A DNA stretch of 64,000 nt, taken from assembly GCF_900142915.1 (NCBI RefSeq), contig NZ_FRCM01000002.1:124001-188000 (forward strand), in the 5' to 3' direction. The notes under the pieces were generated by a model. The model did not search any database, had not been told where the DNA came from, and saw only the letters and a list, made by a program, of their open reading frames with translations. Within the stretch, counting starts at the first letter, position 1. Every line of letters starts with the position of its first letter. Position numbers and translations under genes: made by a program. The stretch comes from Mucilaginibacter sp. OK098. Lineage in GTDB: Bacteria > Bacteroidota > Bacteroidia > Sphingobacteriales > Sphingobacteriaceae. Below are positions 1 through 8,705 of the stretch, in pieces.

Positions 1-728
1 AGGTTATCAATTACTGATCGATAGGTAACATTACCACCCGAAAAACTAACTATCTGGTCGAACATTGATAAAGCATCACGCAAACCGCCATCAGCTTTTT
101 GGGCAATGATGTGCAAGCCATCAGGCTCATAGCTGATGTTTTCTTTTTGTGCGATAGATGCCAGGTGGGCAGCCATATCCTCTACACGGATGCGGTTAAA
201 ATCAAAGATCTGGCAGCGCGAAAGGATGGTTGGTAAGATCTTATGCTTCTCTGTAGTAGCCAATATAAAAATGGCGTAGTGAGGTGGCTCTTCCAGCGTT
301 TTTAAAAACGCATTAAAAGCTGCCTGCGACAGCATGTGAACCTCATCAATAATGTATATCTTATACCTTACGGCCTGTGGCGGAATGCGAACCTGTTCAA
401 TCAAACTACGGATATCATCAACCGAGTTATTGGATGCCGCATCAAGCTCGTGAACGTTAAAAGAATTACCGTTTTGGAACGACAGGCAGGAGTTACAAAC
501 ACCGCAAGCCTCGCCGTTTGGCTGCAAATTTTCGCAGTTTATGGTTTTAGCAAGGATGCGCGCACAGGTAGTTTTGCCCACGCCACGCGGACCGCAGAAC
601 AAAAACGCCTGCGCCAACTGATTATTTTTAATGGCGTTTTTTAACGTGTTGGTTATATGTTGCTGACCAACAACGCTTTCAAAAGTAACCGGGCGATATT
701 TGCGTGCCGAAACAATAAAATTATCCAC
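1..728 (-). CDS. dnaX: DNA polymerase III subunit gamma/tau, 5' part (runs off window start)
   Basis: Clamp-loader ATPase subunit of the replicative polymerase. The minus strand gives about 242 residues opening DNFIVSARKYRPVTF, with Walker A GPRGVGKT near residue 45, a zinc-binding cysteine set (CENLQPNGEACGVCNSC), Walker B IIDEVHML and the sensor region LATTEKHKILPTILSRCQ. These are characteristic of DnaX. The start is a GTG at 726-728: the only in-frame codons upstream before a stop are non-start codons, and the family normally begins within a few residues of this point. The rest of the gene, including the tau C-terminus, lies outside the window. It is divergent from the Uma2 gene. Confidence 0.96.
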   Translation of the reverse strand, partial: MDNFIVSARKYRPVTFESVVGQQHITNTLKNAIKNNQLAQAFLFCGPRGVGKTTCARILAKTINCENLQPNGEACGVCNSCLSFQNGNSFNVHELDAASNNSVDDIRSLIEQVRIPPQAVRYKIYIIDEVHMLSQAAFNAFLKTLEEPPHYAIFILATTEKHKILPTILSRCQIFDFNRIRVEDMAAHLASIAQKENISYEPDGLHIIAQKADGGLRDALSMFDQIVSFSGGNVTYRSVIDN

Positions 729-816
729 AGCTACTAAGGTAGTAACAATAATGTTATGTTAAAAGGCGTGTTGGCAATTTGCAGAACGTGTTATGTGCCG
801 ATTACTTTTATTTTAG

Positions 817-824
817 TAAATTTG
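817..824 (+). promoter_or_regulatory. -7 promoter element TAAATTTG upstream of the Uma2 gene
   Basis: Exact match to the Bacteroidetes -7 consensus TAnnTTTG. It would place transcription start near 830 and leave a leader of about 14 nt before the ATG at 844. A clear -33 TTTG partner was not seen. Confidence 0.5.
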
Positions 825-843
825 TGATAAACGAGGAAAACTC

Positions 844-1428
844 ATGCAGCTTTCAGACCTGGATATAAATAAAACTTATACTTACGCCGACTATCTTAAA
901 TGGACGTTTGATGAGCGCCTGGAATTAATTAAGGGTAAAATTTTTAAGATGAGCCCGGCACCCGGCTCGGTGCATCAAATAATTTCGGCAGCGCTCTCCA
1001 GTGAATTGTATTATTATTTAAAAGGGAAGCAGTGCAGAGTTTTTTCCGCGCCGTTTGATGTGCGATTAATAAGACGCTCTGCTAACGATCAGGATGTTAC
1101 CACAGTTGTGCAGCCTGATATTTGTGTAATATGCGACCCCAAAAAGGTAGATGTAAAGGGTTGTATTGGCTCGCCGGACATTGTAGTGGAAATATTATCG
1201 CCTGGAAATAACAAAAAGGAACTCCGAAATAAGTTTGAAGTTTATGAAGAGGCCGGAGTGCTTGAATATTGGATTATTAATCCCACAGAAAAAAATCTTT
1301 TGCAATACATTCTTATAGGGGGGCGTTTTCAAGCTGCAAGGCCATTTACAATTGATGATGAACTAACTACTTCTATCCTCCCCGGATTCACGTTAAGTAT
1401 CGACGAGCTTTTTACTGATCAGATTTAA
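844..1428 (+). CDS. Uma2 family (DUF820) restriction-endonuclease-fold protein
   Basis: A 194-residue soluble protein with the PD-(D/E)XK core arrangement of Uma2/DUF820 proteins: a proline-aspartate strand (QPDICVIC), the strand DIVVEILSPGN carrying the conserved Glu and Ser-Pro, then a basic helix LRNKFEVYEEAGVLEYW and the usual WIINP. Length and motif order match the family. Members are widespread and often occur singly; their biological role is not established, and nuclease activity is predicted from fold only. No partner gene (toxin/antitoxin or methylase) is adjacent, so it looks like a single-gene unit with its own promoter at 817. Confidence 0.85.
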   Translation: MQLSDLDINKTYTYADYLKWTFDERLELIKGKIFKMSPAPGSVHQIISAALSSELYYYLKGKQCRVFSAPFDVRLIRRSANDQDVTTVVQPDICVICDPKKVDVKGCIGSPDIVVEILSPGNNKKELRNKFEVYEEAGVLEYWIINPTEKNLLQYILIGGRFQAARPFTIDDELTTSILPGFTLSIDELFTDQI

Positions 1429-1562
1429 GTTTCAACATTAGTCCATTTTCTCAAATTCAACTTACAGACGGTACAGGACGGTCGTTTATTTTAATTCCAT
1501 AATTTTGACAATCCAGTTATTCAACCTTACTGATTTAAAAACATTTTTATCAACAGCTATTG

Positions 1563-4244
1563 ATGACCGCTACATTACCAAAAAACTCGTCTTTCAACAA
1601 AATCCTGGTTTGTATAATTTTAATCTTAAGTTCTGCACATGCTAACGCGTCAGCAAAGGTCACTGGTTTAAAATGCGAATATCTTATCAATCCAATAGGC
1701 ATGGATTCTCCTCACCCCCGTTTAATGTGGATAATGGATGATGCAAGGCAGGGTGCCAAACAAATTGCTTACCAATTAGCAGTAAGTACAGATTCCGTTG
1801 AGCTTAGTAAAGGCACTGCTAACATATGGCAAACGGTGAAAATTGTGTCTGATAATAACAGGGTAAACTATAATAGGAAAGGCTTACAGCCTTATACGAA
1901 GTACTACTGGCGGGTTTCGGTTTGGGATCAAAACAGTAAAATTAATACATCAGCCATAGCCAGCTTTGAAACCGGTTTAATGGATAAAAGTAACTGGAAA
2001 GGCACCTGGATCAGCGACAATAATGATATGAATGCCAAACCTGCGCCATACTTCCGCCATGCTTTTGATCTTACAAAAAAAATAAGGTCAGCCAGAGCCT
2101 ACATTGCCGTTGCAGGTTTATATGAACTTTATATCAACGGTGAAAAAATTGGCAACCACCGGCTTGATCCAATGTACACCCGATTCGACAGGCGAACCCT
2201 ATATGTCACCTATGATGTTACCTCTCAACTACAAAATGGTAAAAATGCAATTGGTGTATTGTTAGGCAATGGCTGGTACAATCACCAGAGCACGGCAGTT
2301 TGGTTTTTTGACAAATCGCCCTGGCGCAACCGCCCAGCTTTTTGCCTGGATCTACGGGTAACTTATGAGGATGGCACTACAGAAACCATTTCATCAAATA
2401 AAAAATGGAAAACAGCGCTTAGTCCAATCATTTTTAACAGCATTTATACTGCCGAACATTATGATGCCCGTTTAGAGCAACCCGGATGGAGCACTGCTAA
2501 ATTTATTGATACAGCCTGGAAAAGCGTTATTAACCGCCAGGCCCCTTCACTCAATATAGTTGCCCAAACTATGCAGCCTATCCGCGCGGTTGAAAAGATC
2601 CCGGCGCAAAGCATTAAAAAACTAGATGGCAAAACCTACCTGTTTGATCTTGGCCGAAATATCTCGGGTGTAAGCAGTATCACCGTAAAAGGCGAAGCCG
2701 GCACCATCATCCGGCTGAAACATTCCGAAAAACTGGGCAAAAATGGTTATGCCGATCAATCAAACATTGATATTCACTATCGCCCTACTGATGATAAAGA
2801 CCCTTTTCAAACCGATATATTTATTTTAAGCGGCAAAGGCGAAGAAACCTTTATGCCAAGATTTAATTACAAAGGCTTTCAATATGTAGAGGTAAGCAGC
2901 GATAAACCAATCGACCTAAAAAAAGAAAGCTTAACCGGCTATTTTATGCATAGCGATGTTGAGCCGGTTGGCACAATAAACTCATCTAACAATACCCTTA
3001 ATAAGATCTGGCAGGCAACCAATAATTCTTACCTGTCAAACTTTTTTGGCTACCCTACTGATTGCCCGCAGCGTGAAAAGAACGGCTGGACAGGCGATGC
3101 CCATATTGCCAGCGAAACCGGCCTGTATAATTTCGACGGCATCACCATCTACGAAAAATGGATGGCAGATCACCGCGATGAGCAGCAGCCAAACGGCGTG
3201 CTGCCATCTATAATCCCTTCAAACGGCTGGGGTTATGAGTGGGGTAACGGCCCCGACTGGACCAGCACCGTTGCCATTATTCCATGGAACCTATACATGT
3301 TTTATGGCGATAGTAAAACCCTTGGCGATAATTATGAAGCGATTAAACGCTATGTGAACCACATAAACGATCTATATCCTACCGGCCTTACCACCTGGGG
3401 CCTTGGCGATTGGGTGCCTGTTAAGTCAGTGTCACCCGTGGAGTTTACTTCGTCCGCTTATTATTTTACTGATGTAAACATATTGGCAAAAGCGGCAAAA
3501 TTATTTGGCAAAGCCGATGATCAGCAAAAATATGAAGCACTGGCTTTAAAGATCAGGACCGCTATCAATGCCAAATATTTAAACACTACAACAGGTATTT
3601 ATGATAAAGGTTACCAAACCGAACTTAGTGTGCCATTATATTGGGGCATAGTTCCGGATAGCTTAAAGCACAAAGTAGCCACAAGGCTTGCCGAACGGGT
3701 AAAACAGGATAATAACCACCTTGATGCCGGCATTTTAGGCGCCAAAGCCATCCTAAGCGCATTAAGCGATAATGGTTATGCCGATGTAGCTTATTCTATC
3801 GCATCGCAGGAAACTTTCCCTTCGTGGGGCTGGTGGATAGTGAATGGTGCTACCACCCTTTATGAAAATTGGAACATCCAGGCTGATGATGCGCTATCAT
3901 TAAATCACATTATGTTTGGCGAAATTGGCGCATGGTATTATAAAGGCATCGGCGGCATTAAGGTTGATCCGCAATCGCCCGGATTTAAAAATGTATTGTT
4001 AACCCCCAATTTTATTGAGAAGCTCGATCACTTTGAGTCAGAACACACCGGCCCTTATGGTAAGATCAAATCTTCATGGAAAAGAGAGAGTGGTGTTGTT
4101 GAATATTCGGTAACTATTCCGGCTAATTCAACGGCCACGGTGTTTTTCCCGACTGGTAAAAAGGTGTCTGCAAATGGACAGGTTGTAAGTGCTGGGAACG
4201 GCCTGAAGGTTGTGGCGGGGAGTTATATTTATTTGGTTAAGTAA
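1563..4244 (+). CDS. Exported GH78 alpha-L-rhamnosidase
   Basis: Predicted to release terminal alpha-L-rhamnose from plant or bacterial glycans. The first 30 residues are a Sec signal peptide ending near HANA. After it come an Ig-like N-terminal module, a lectin-like Bac_rhamnosid_N domain (about 150-320), a concanavalin-like domain (about 340-440), a (alpha/alpha)6 catalytic barrel (about 460-790) and a C-terminal beta domain. The catalytic signature DCPQREKNGWTGD (Glu at residue 505) and the late motif GATTLYENW (Glu 768) are intact. 893 residues is normal for GH78. A TTG at 1560 could extend it by one codon; the ATG at 1563 is preferred. It stands alone, without a SusCD pair directly beside it. 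Confidence 0.93.
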   Translation: MTATLPKNSSFNKILVCIILILSSAHANASAKVTGLKCEYLINPIGMDSPHPRLMWIMDDARQGAKQIAYQLAVSTDSVELSKGTANIWQTVKIVSDNNRVNYNRKGLQPYTKYYWRVSVWDQNSKINTSAIASFETGLMDKSNWKGTWISDNNDMNAKPAPYFRHAFDLTKKIRSARAYIAVAGLYELYINGEKIGNHRLDPMYTRFDRRTLYVTYDVTSQLQNGKNAIGVLLGNGWYNHQSTAVWFFDKSPWRNRPAFCLDLRVTYEDGTTETISSNKKWKTALSPIIFNSIYTAEHYDARLEQPGWSTAKFIDTAWKSVINRQAPSLNIVAQTMQPIRAVEKIPAQSIKKLDGKTYLFDLGRNISGVSSITVKGEAGTIIRLKHSEKLGKNGYADQSNIDIHYRPTDDKDPFQTDIFILSGKGEETFMPRFNYKGFQYVEVSSDKPIDLKKESLTGYFMHSDVEPVGTINSSNNTLNKIWQATNNSYLSNFFGYPTDCPQREKNGWTGDAHIASETGLYNFDGITIYEKWMADHRDEQQPNGVLPSIIPSNGWGYEWGNGPDWTSTVAIIPWNLYMFYGDSKTLGDNYEAIKRYVNHINDLYPTGLTTWGLGDWVPVKSVSPVEFTSSAYYFTDVNILAKAAKLFGKADDQQKYEALALKIRTAINAKYLNTTTGIYDKGYQTELSVPLYWGIVPDSLKHKVATRLAERVKQDNNHLDAGILGAKAILSALSDNGYADVAYSIASQETFPSWGWWIVNGATTLYENWNIQADDALSLNHIMFGEIGAWYYKGIGGIKVDPQSPGFKNVLLTPNFIEKLDHFESEHTGPYGKIKSSWKRESGVVEYSVTIPANSTATVFFPTGKKVSANGQVVSAGNGLKVVAGSYIYLVK

Positions 4245-4296
4245 TTTCTGAACCGGGATTTGTTGGATTTAGGGATGGGTTGGATGAATTGTAGAA

Positions 4297-4437
4297 TCAC
4301 CCCACGTCATGCCGAATTTATTTCGGCACCCCATTATAAAGGTCGCCACACAAAAAGTTTGCGCCTTGCTCATGGAGATGCGTATCGATTACTTAGCGAG
4401 TGGGGTGCTGAAATGAATTCAGCATGACGTGGGGTGA
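4297..4437. repeat. Intergenic inverted-repeat element (37-bp arms)
   Basis: Most of the 400-bp gap between the rhamnosidase and the peptidase gene is this element. Arms 4297-4333 and 4401-4437 are inverted copies differing at 3 of 37 positions, separated by 67 bp. The outer ends read CCCCACGTCATGC and the inner ends GGGGTGC. The element at 21733 has the same CGTCATGC outer end and GCACC inner end but a different core, so they appear to be members of one repeat family. It has no coding capacity. It could fold into a long hairpin in RNA and act as a bidirectional terminator. The remainder of the gap shows nothing else. Confidence 0.85.
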
Positions 4438-4645
4438 GATTTTTGTCCCGCAGATTCTGTGATAACATCCTGCAAATCCGAAATCGAAAACGGCAACGCC
4501 CTCAATGGAGTTAATCCGAATTCCGAAATTATTCCCCCTTCTCACTTTATTATTTTGCCACAATGATATTACACAAGCATTCAAATTTGTGAAATCTGTT
4601 AATTTGGTGTAGCTTGGTTTCTTCTAACGTAACTGACTTATAGCA

Positions 4646-6991
4646 ATGAATAAATTTTTACTCACGGTAATACCTTGCGCGTTGGTATTATCTGTACATG
4701 CCCAGCAGGGCCCTCCCTTAACAGCCAAAGATTATGAACGCGCCGAAAGTCGTCTAAGCTATGGCACTGAACCGTTTATTGACAATAACAATGTACGCCC
4801 TGAATGGCTTGCAGCTGATCGTTTTTGGTACCGTAACTTAACAGCGCAGGGCAGCGAATTTATTTTGGTCGATCCTGCAAAACACAGCCGTGTTGCAGCC
4901 TTTGATCAGCAAAAGCTGGCGGCAGCGCTTTCTACTGCAACAGGTAAGCAATATACCGCTGCAATCCTGCCATTTACAAGTTTCACTTTTTCAGCTGATG
5001 GCAAATCAATAATTTTTGAGGCTGACGGCAAGCAATGGAGCGCCGACCTGGGCACCTATAAAGTTGCCGAAAGCAATTCTGCAGCGGCAAGCACAAACGC
5101 AGGCCGTGGCGGAAGACGCGGAGGCAGAGGCAGTATTTATAATACTTCGCCCGACGGAAAAAAAGAAGCCTTTATAAAAGACTGGAACTTATGGATCCGC
5201 GATGCGGATACCAAAAAAGAAACCCAGCTTACTACCGATGGCGTAAAAGATTATGGCTATGCTACAGATAACGCAGGCTGGAAACATAGCGATAACGCTA
5301 TCCTGATCTGGTCGTCTGATTCAAAAAAGATCGCCACTTTTAAACAGGACCAGCGCAATGTGAGCGATATGTACCTGGTTACCACCAACGTGGGCAAACC
5401 AAATCTTAAAACATGGAAATATCCGCTACCCGGCGATAAAGATGTACCCATGATCCAACGGGTTATTATTGATGCTGACAATGTAAAAGTAGTAGTTACT
5501 AAAGTTGCTCCCGATCCGCACAGGGCTACACTTAGTGATGATATCTCAAGCAGCGGAACTTTGGATGATGTGTACTTTAGCTCTGATAATTCAAAGGTTG
5601 CTTTTGTATCAACCTCCCGCGATCATAAAAACGAAAAGGTACGTATTGCCGATGCTGCGACCGGTGACGTGCGCGAAGTTTTTGAAGAAACAGTACCTAC
5701 CCAATTTGAATCGGGCCAGGGCGCAATTAACTGGAGATACCTGGATAAAACCAACGAAATTATCTGGTACTCTGAACGCGACAACTGGGGGCACCTTTAT
5801 TTATATGATGCAAACACAGGCAAGGTTAAAAACCAGATAACCAAAGGTGATTTTGTAGTAACGCGTTTGCTTAAAGTTGACGAAAAGAACCGGATGCTGT
5901 ATTTTATTGCTGATGGCCGCCAGGCAGAGAACCCTTATTTTAGTCAGCTGTGCAAAGTAGGCTTTGATGGCAAACACTTTGCTACACTTACACCCGAAGC
6001 AGGCAATCACCAGGTTACCTTATCACCTTCAGGCGCTTATTTTATTGACAGCTATTCAAAACCTGATGTTCCGGCTGTTACTGTTTTACGCGATATGAGC
6101 GGAAAACTGATCACCAATTTAGAGAAAACTGATATTTCAAGACTGGAAGCTACCGGCTGGAAACCAGTTACCACATTCTCTGTAAAGGCACATGATGGCA
6201 AAACAGACATCTATGGCTTAATGATCACACCTACCAAACTTGATCCTAATAAAAAATACCCGGTAATTGATTATATCTATCCGGGACCACAAGGTGGCAG
6301 CGTTGGCAGTTGGTCGTTTGCCGCTTCAAGGGGCGATGGCCAGGCACTTGCCGAATTAGGTTTTATTGTAGTTGAAATTGAAGGCACCAGCAATCCCTTG
6401 CGTTCAAAAAGCTTTCACGATATGAGCTACGGCAACATGGGCGAAAACACCCTGCCCGACCAGGTAACCGGCATCCGCCAGCTTGCTGCCAAATACGGTT
6501 ATTTAGATACAACCCGCGTAGGTATCTGGGGCCATTCAGGCGGTGGCTTCGCAACTGCAGGCGCTATGTTCCGCTACCCTGATTTCTTTAAAGTAGGCAT
6601 CTCTGAATCAGGCAATCATGAAAATTTGAACTACGAGGATGATTGGGGCGAACGCTACAATGGTTTGGCGGCCAATTCAAATTATGCAGCACAGGCCAAT
6701 CAAAACCTGGCTAAAAACCTCAAAGGTAAACTGATGCTTGCACATGGTTTGCTTGACGATAATGTTCCGCCATACAATACCTTGCTGGTTATAGAGGCAT
6801 TGGAAAAAGCCAATAAAGATTATGACCTGGTAGTATTCCCTAACAGCCCGCATGGCTATGGCCCTTATTCGCCGTATATGATGCGCCGCCGCTGGGATTA
6901 TTTTGTAAAGAACCTTTTAGGTGTTGAGCCCCCGCATGAATATGTGCTTAAATCTAAAACCGACCCACGCAATGGCGGCGGAATGAAGTAA
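4646..6991 (+). CDS. Exported S9B dipeptidyl peptidase (DPP IV family)
   Basis: Serine exopeptidase expected to cut dipeptides, typically after Pro or Ala, from peptide N-termini in the periplasm. Residues 1-19 are a signal peptide ending VHAQ. A beta-propeller (about 100-500) precedes the alpha/beta-hydrolase domain. The triad is visible: Ser631 in GHSGGG, Asp704 in LLDDN and His736 in SPHGYG. 781 residues is in the usual range. An odd Arg/Gly-rich stretch (AGRGGRRGGRGS, about residues 152-163) interrupts the early propeller; it is probably a surface loop. A rho-independent terminator follows directly at 7014. The convergent SusCD pair might import its products, but that link is inference. 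Confidence 0.93.
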   Translation: MNKFLLTVIPCALVLSVHAQQGPPLTAKDYERAESRLSYGTEPFIDNNNVRPEWLAADRFWYRNLTAQGSEFILVDPAKHSRVAAFDQQKLAAALSTATGKQYTAAILPFTSFTFSADGKSIIFEADGKQWSADLGTYKVAESNSAAASTNAGRGGRRGGRGSIYNTSPDGKKEAFIKDWNLWIRDADTKKETQLTTDGVKDYGYATDNAGWKHSDNAILIWSSDSKKIATFKQDQRNVSDMYLVTTNVGKPNLKTWKYPLPGDKDVPMIQRVIIDADNVKVVVTKVAPDPHRATLSDDISSSGTLDDVYFSSDNSKVAFVSTSRDHKNEKVRIADAATGDVREVFEETVPTQFESGQGAINWRYLDKTNEIIWYSERDNWGHLYLYDANTGKVKNQITKGDFVVTRLLKVDEKNRMLYFIADGRQAENPYFSQLCKVGFDGKHFATLTPEAGNHQVTLSPSGAYFIDSYSKPDVPAVTVLRDMSGKLITNLEKTDISRLEATGWKPVTTFSVKAHDGKTDIYGLMITPTKLDPNKKYPVIDYIYPGPQGGSVGSWSFAASRGDGQALAELGFIVVEIEGTSNPLRSKSFHDMSYGNMGENTLPDQVTGIRQLAAKYGYLDTTRVGIWGHSGGGFATAGAMFRYPDFFKVGISESGNHENLNYEDDWGERYNGLAANSNYAAQANQNLAKNLKGKLMLAHGLLDDNVPPYNTLLVIEALEKANKDYDLVVFPNSPHGYGPYSPYMMRRRWDYFVKNLLGVEPPHEYVLKSKTDPRNGGGMK

Positions 6992-7013
6992 TATTTTATT
7001 TATGATTTTTAAG

Positions 7014-7046
7014 AAGCCTGTTCTCTTTGGGTGAACAGGCTTTTTT
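7014..7046 (+). terminator. Rho-independent terminator after the dipeptidyl peptidase gene
   Basis: Perfect 10-bp stem AAGCCTGTTC (7014-7023) / GAACAGGCTT (7033-7042) with a 9-nt loop, running into T6. It lies 22 bp after the stop codon. Confidence 0.9.
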
Positions 7047-7132
7047 GAGTTTAATCACCTGTACCAACAACTTGTCATTGCAGCAGCGTGGCAAAATGTA
7101 AGGATTTCGATTATAATATTAATCCATAAATA

Positions 7133-7172
7133 AAAGAAGCCCCAGCCGTTTTCACTGCCAGGGCTCCTTTTA
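7133..7172 (-). terminator. Rho-independent terminator after the SusD gene
   Basis: Read on the minus strand, AGCCCTGGC and GGCTGGGGCT form a GC-rich stem (slightly imperfect) followed by TTCTTTTA. It sits 19 bp downstream of the SusD stop codon and is the likely end of the SusC-SusD transcript. Confidence 0.75.
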
Positions 7173-7190
7173 TTCATATTCTTTTATTAA

Positions 7191-8681
7191 TTATTTCTTA
7201 TCAAACCATAATTTGGTAGTAACAACATCACCACCAATTGCTGTAGAAGCAGCCTGGTAATTACTTGAATTTATCTGTTGTTCTTTATTAGGATAAGTAA
7301 AACGAACAGGAAAATCGCTGATAGCACTCGGTGGTGGGATTAAAACAGGATAATCCAATCTCCTGTTTACTGTCCAAGCGTCATATCCCCTGTTGTAAAG
7401 GGCAAGATATTGCTGCGCTGCTATAGCCTGCAGCTGAGCTGCCTGGCCGCTGCCAATTGGGTTAGCTGTATAGATATCATTGGCGCCTGCATCTGATCCA
7501 GTCCAGTAAACAAATGATGCGGTGATACCATTTTTATAATAGGCTGCCGCATCTCCGGTTATAAATCCTCTTGCAACAGCTTCCGCCAAATAGAATTGTG
7601 TTTCTGAGTAGTCTAACAAATCACCTGGAGTGTCTGCATTCGCCAGGTTGCCGATTGAAGCCGCCTGACCGGTTGAATTTCCCTTGGTTAGCTCCGAGCC
7701 GGAAGGCAGCGAATAATTGGAGAACAGGATAGTTCCCACGGCATTCGGCGCGCCTACATAGTTACCCAGTTTGTTTTGAGCAAAATAATAAGGTGTTCTT
7801 TTATCCCATATAGTTGCATCGGTCGCGTTTTGTGAACCCAGCAAGGTCATATAAGTATCTGTCGCCACATAATCAAACCTGCCGCCTTGTACCAGGCCTA
7901 CCCATGCCGCGTTAGTATATGGCGGCGAACTTGAAAATTTATATAAAGCATTGTCGCTGTTTGATGTAAATATGCCTCCTGAAATGGCTGATGTAATAGT
8001 GGCTTTGGCAGTCACAGGGTCTGAATCGGCCAGTAAGATCCCCATTTTAAGTTTAAAAGTGTTGGCAAACTTTTTCCACGAAGCAGCGCTTCCCCCATAA
8101 ATCATATCTGCCGAACCAAAACTGCTGGCTGACGGATCAAGGTTAGCAATATCAGCATCCAGGCGTTTTAACAGATCTGTATAGATTGTTGAAGCATCAT
8201 CATACTTAGGAAACAATGTTGTGTTTATACTAAATGCTTCTGAATAGGGTATATTCCCAAAAGTAGTTACTAAATAATAAAAACAATAAACTTCACCGAT
8301 ATCTGTAATAGCCAGTTCGTTTTTTAATTTTCCGGCATCAGTTACGTCTATTTTCATTGCGCTTTTGGCTTTTTCGAAATTCGCTAACGGCCCGGTATAA
8401 AATTCATCCCAAACATTATCGGCGATAGAACGGCCGGGGATATTATACTGCGATTCTGTTAAGTATTGTACTTCAGTCCATTGCTGTTCAATCAAACGGA
8501 ATATATTGTCGTTTTCACTTACTGAAGTCATATTAATAGCCATCTGGTTTTGAGCTTGCGTAAACAACGCATATGAAGGCACGGTAACAGGATGCTTTGG
8601 GTCAATATTTAGCTTTGTTATATCTTTTGTGCAGGCCGTTAATAACGCCGCTGCAGCAAAAATTAATATTCTCTTTTTCAT
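7191..8681 (-). CDS. SusD/RagB-like outer-membrane nutrient-binding lipoprotein
   Basis: Cell-surface lipoprotein that acts as the lid of a SusC-type TonB transporter. The signal peptide ends in lipobox LTAC with Cys17 as the lipidated residue. The body has the TPR-like helical organisation of SusD proteins, with conserved N-terminal segment DITKLNIDPKHP and C-terminal pieces YLALYNRGYDAW and RRLDYPV. This layout resembles the SusD-like subfamily found with peptide or unassigned-glycan receptors more than the starch type. 496 residues is usual. It is 24 bp downstream of the SusC gene, so the two are one operon. The substrate cannot be told from sequence. Confidence 0.93.
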   Translation of the reverse strand: MKKRILIFAAAALLTACTKDITKLNIDPKHPVTVPSYALFTQAQNQMAINMTSVSENDNIFRLIEQQWTEVQYLTESQYNIPGRSIADNVWDEFYTGPLANFEKAKSAMKIDVTDAGKLKNELAITDIGEVYCFYYLVTTFGNIPYSEAFSINTTLFPKYDDASTIYTDLLKRLDADIANLDPSASSFGSADMIYGGSAASWKKFANTFKLKMGILLADSDPVTAKATITSAISGGIFTSNSDNALYKFSSSPPYTNAAWVGLVQGGRFDYVATDTYMTLLGSQNATDATIWDKRTPYYFAQNKLGNYVGAPNAVGTILFSNYSLPSGSELTKGNSTGQAASIGNLANADTPGDLLDYSETQFYLAEAVARGFITGDAAAYYKNGITASFVYWTGSDAGANDIYTANPIGSGQAAQLQAIAAQQYLALYNRGYDAWTVNRRLDYPVLIPPPSAISDFPVRFTYPNKEQQINSSNYQAASTAIGGDVVTTKLWFDKK

Positions 8682-8705
8682 GTCTTTAATTTTAAATTCT
8701 TTTAC

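Noticed and set aside
336..644. Plus-strand open frame of 102 codons
   Set aside because: Lies antisense inside dnaX, whose minus-strand translation shows every DnaX motif.
4393..4584. Minus-strand 63-codon open frame
   Set aside because: Its 3' (coding-strand) end falls in the right arm of the 4297 repeat, and it has no protein-like features.
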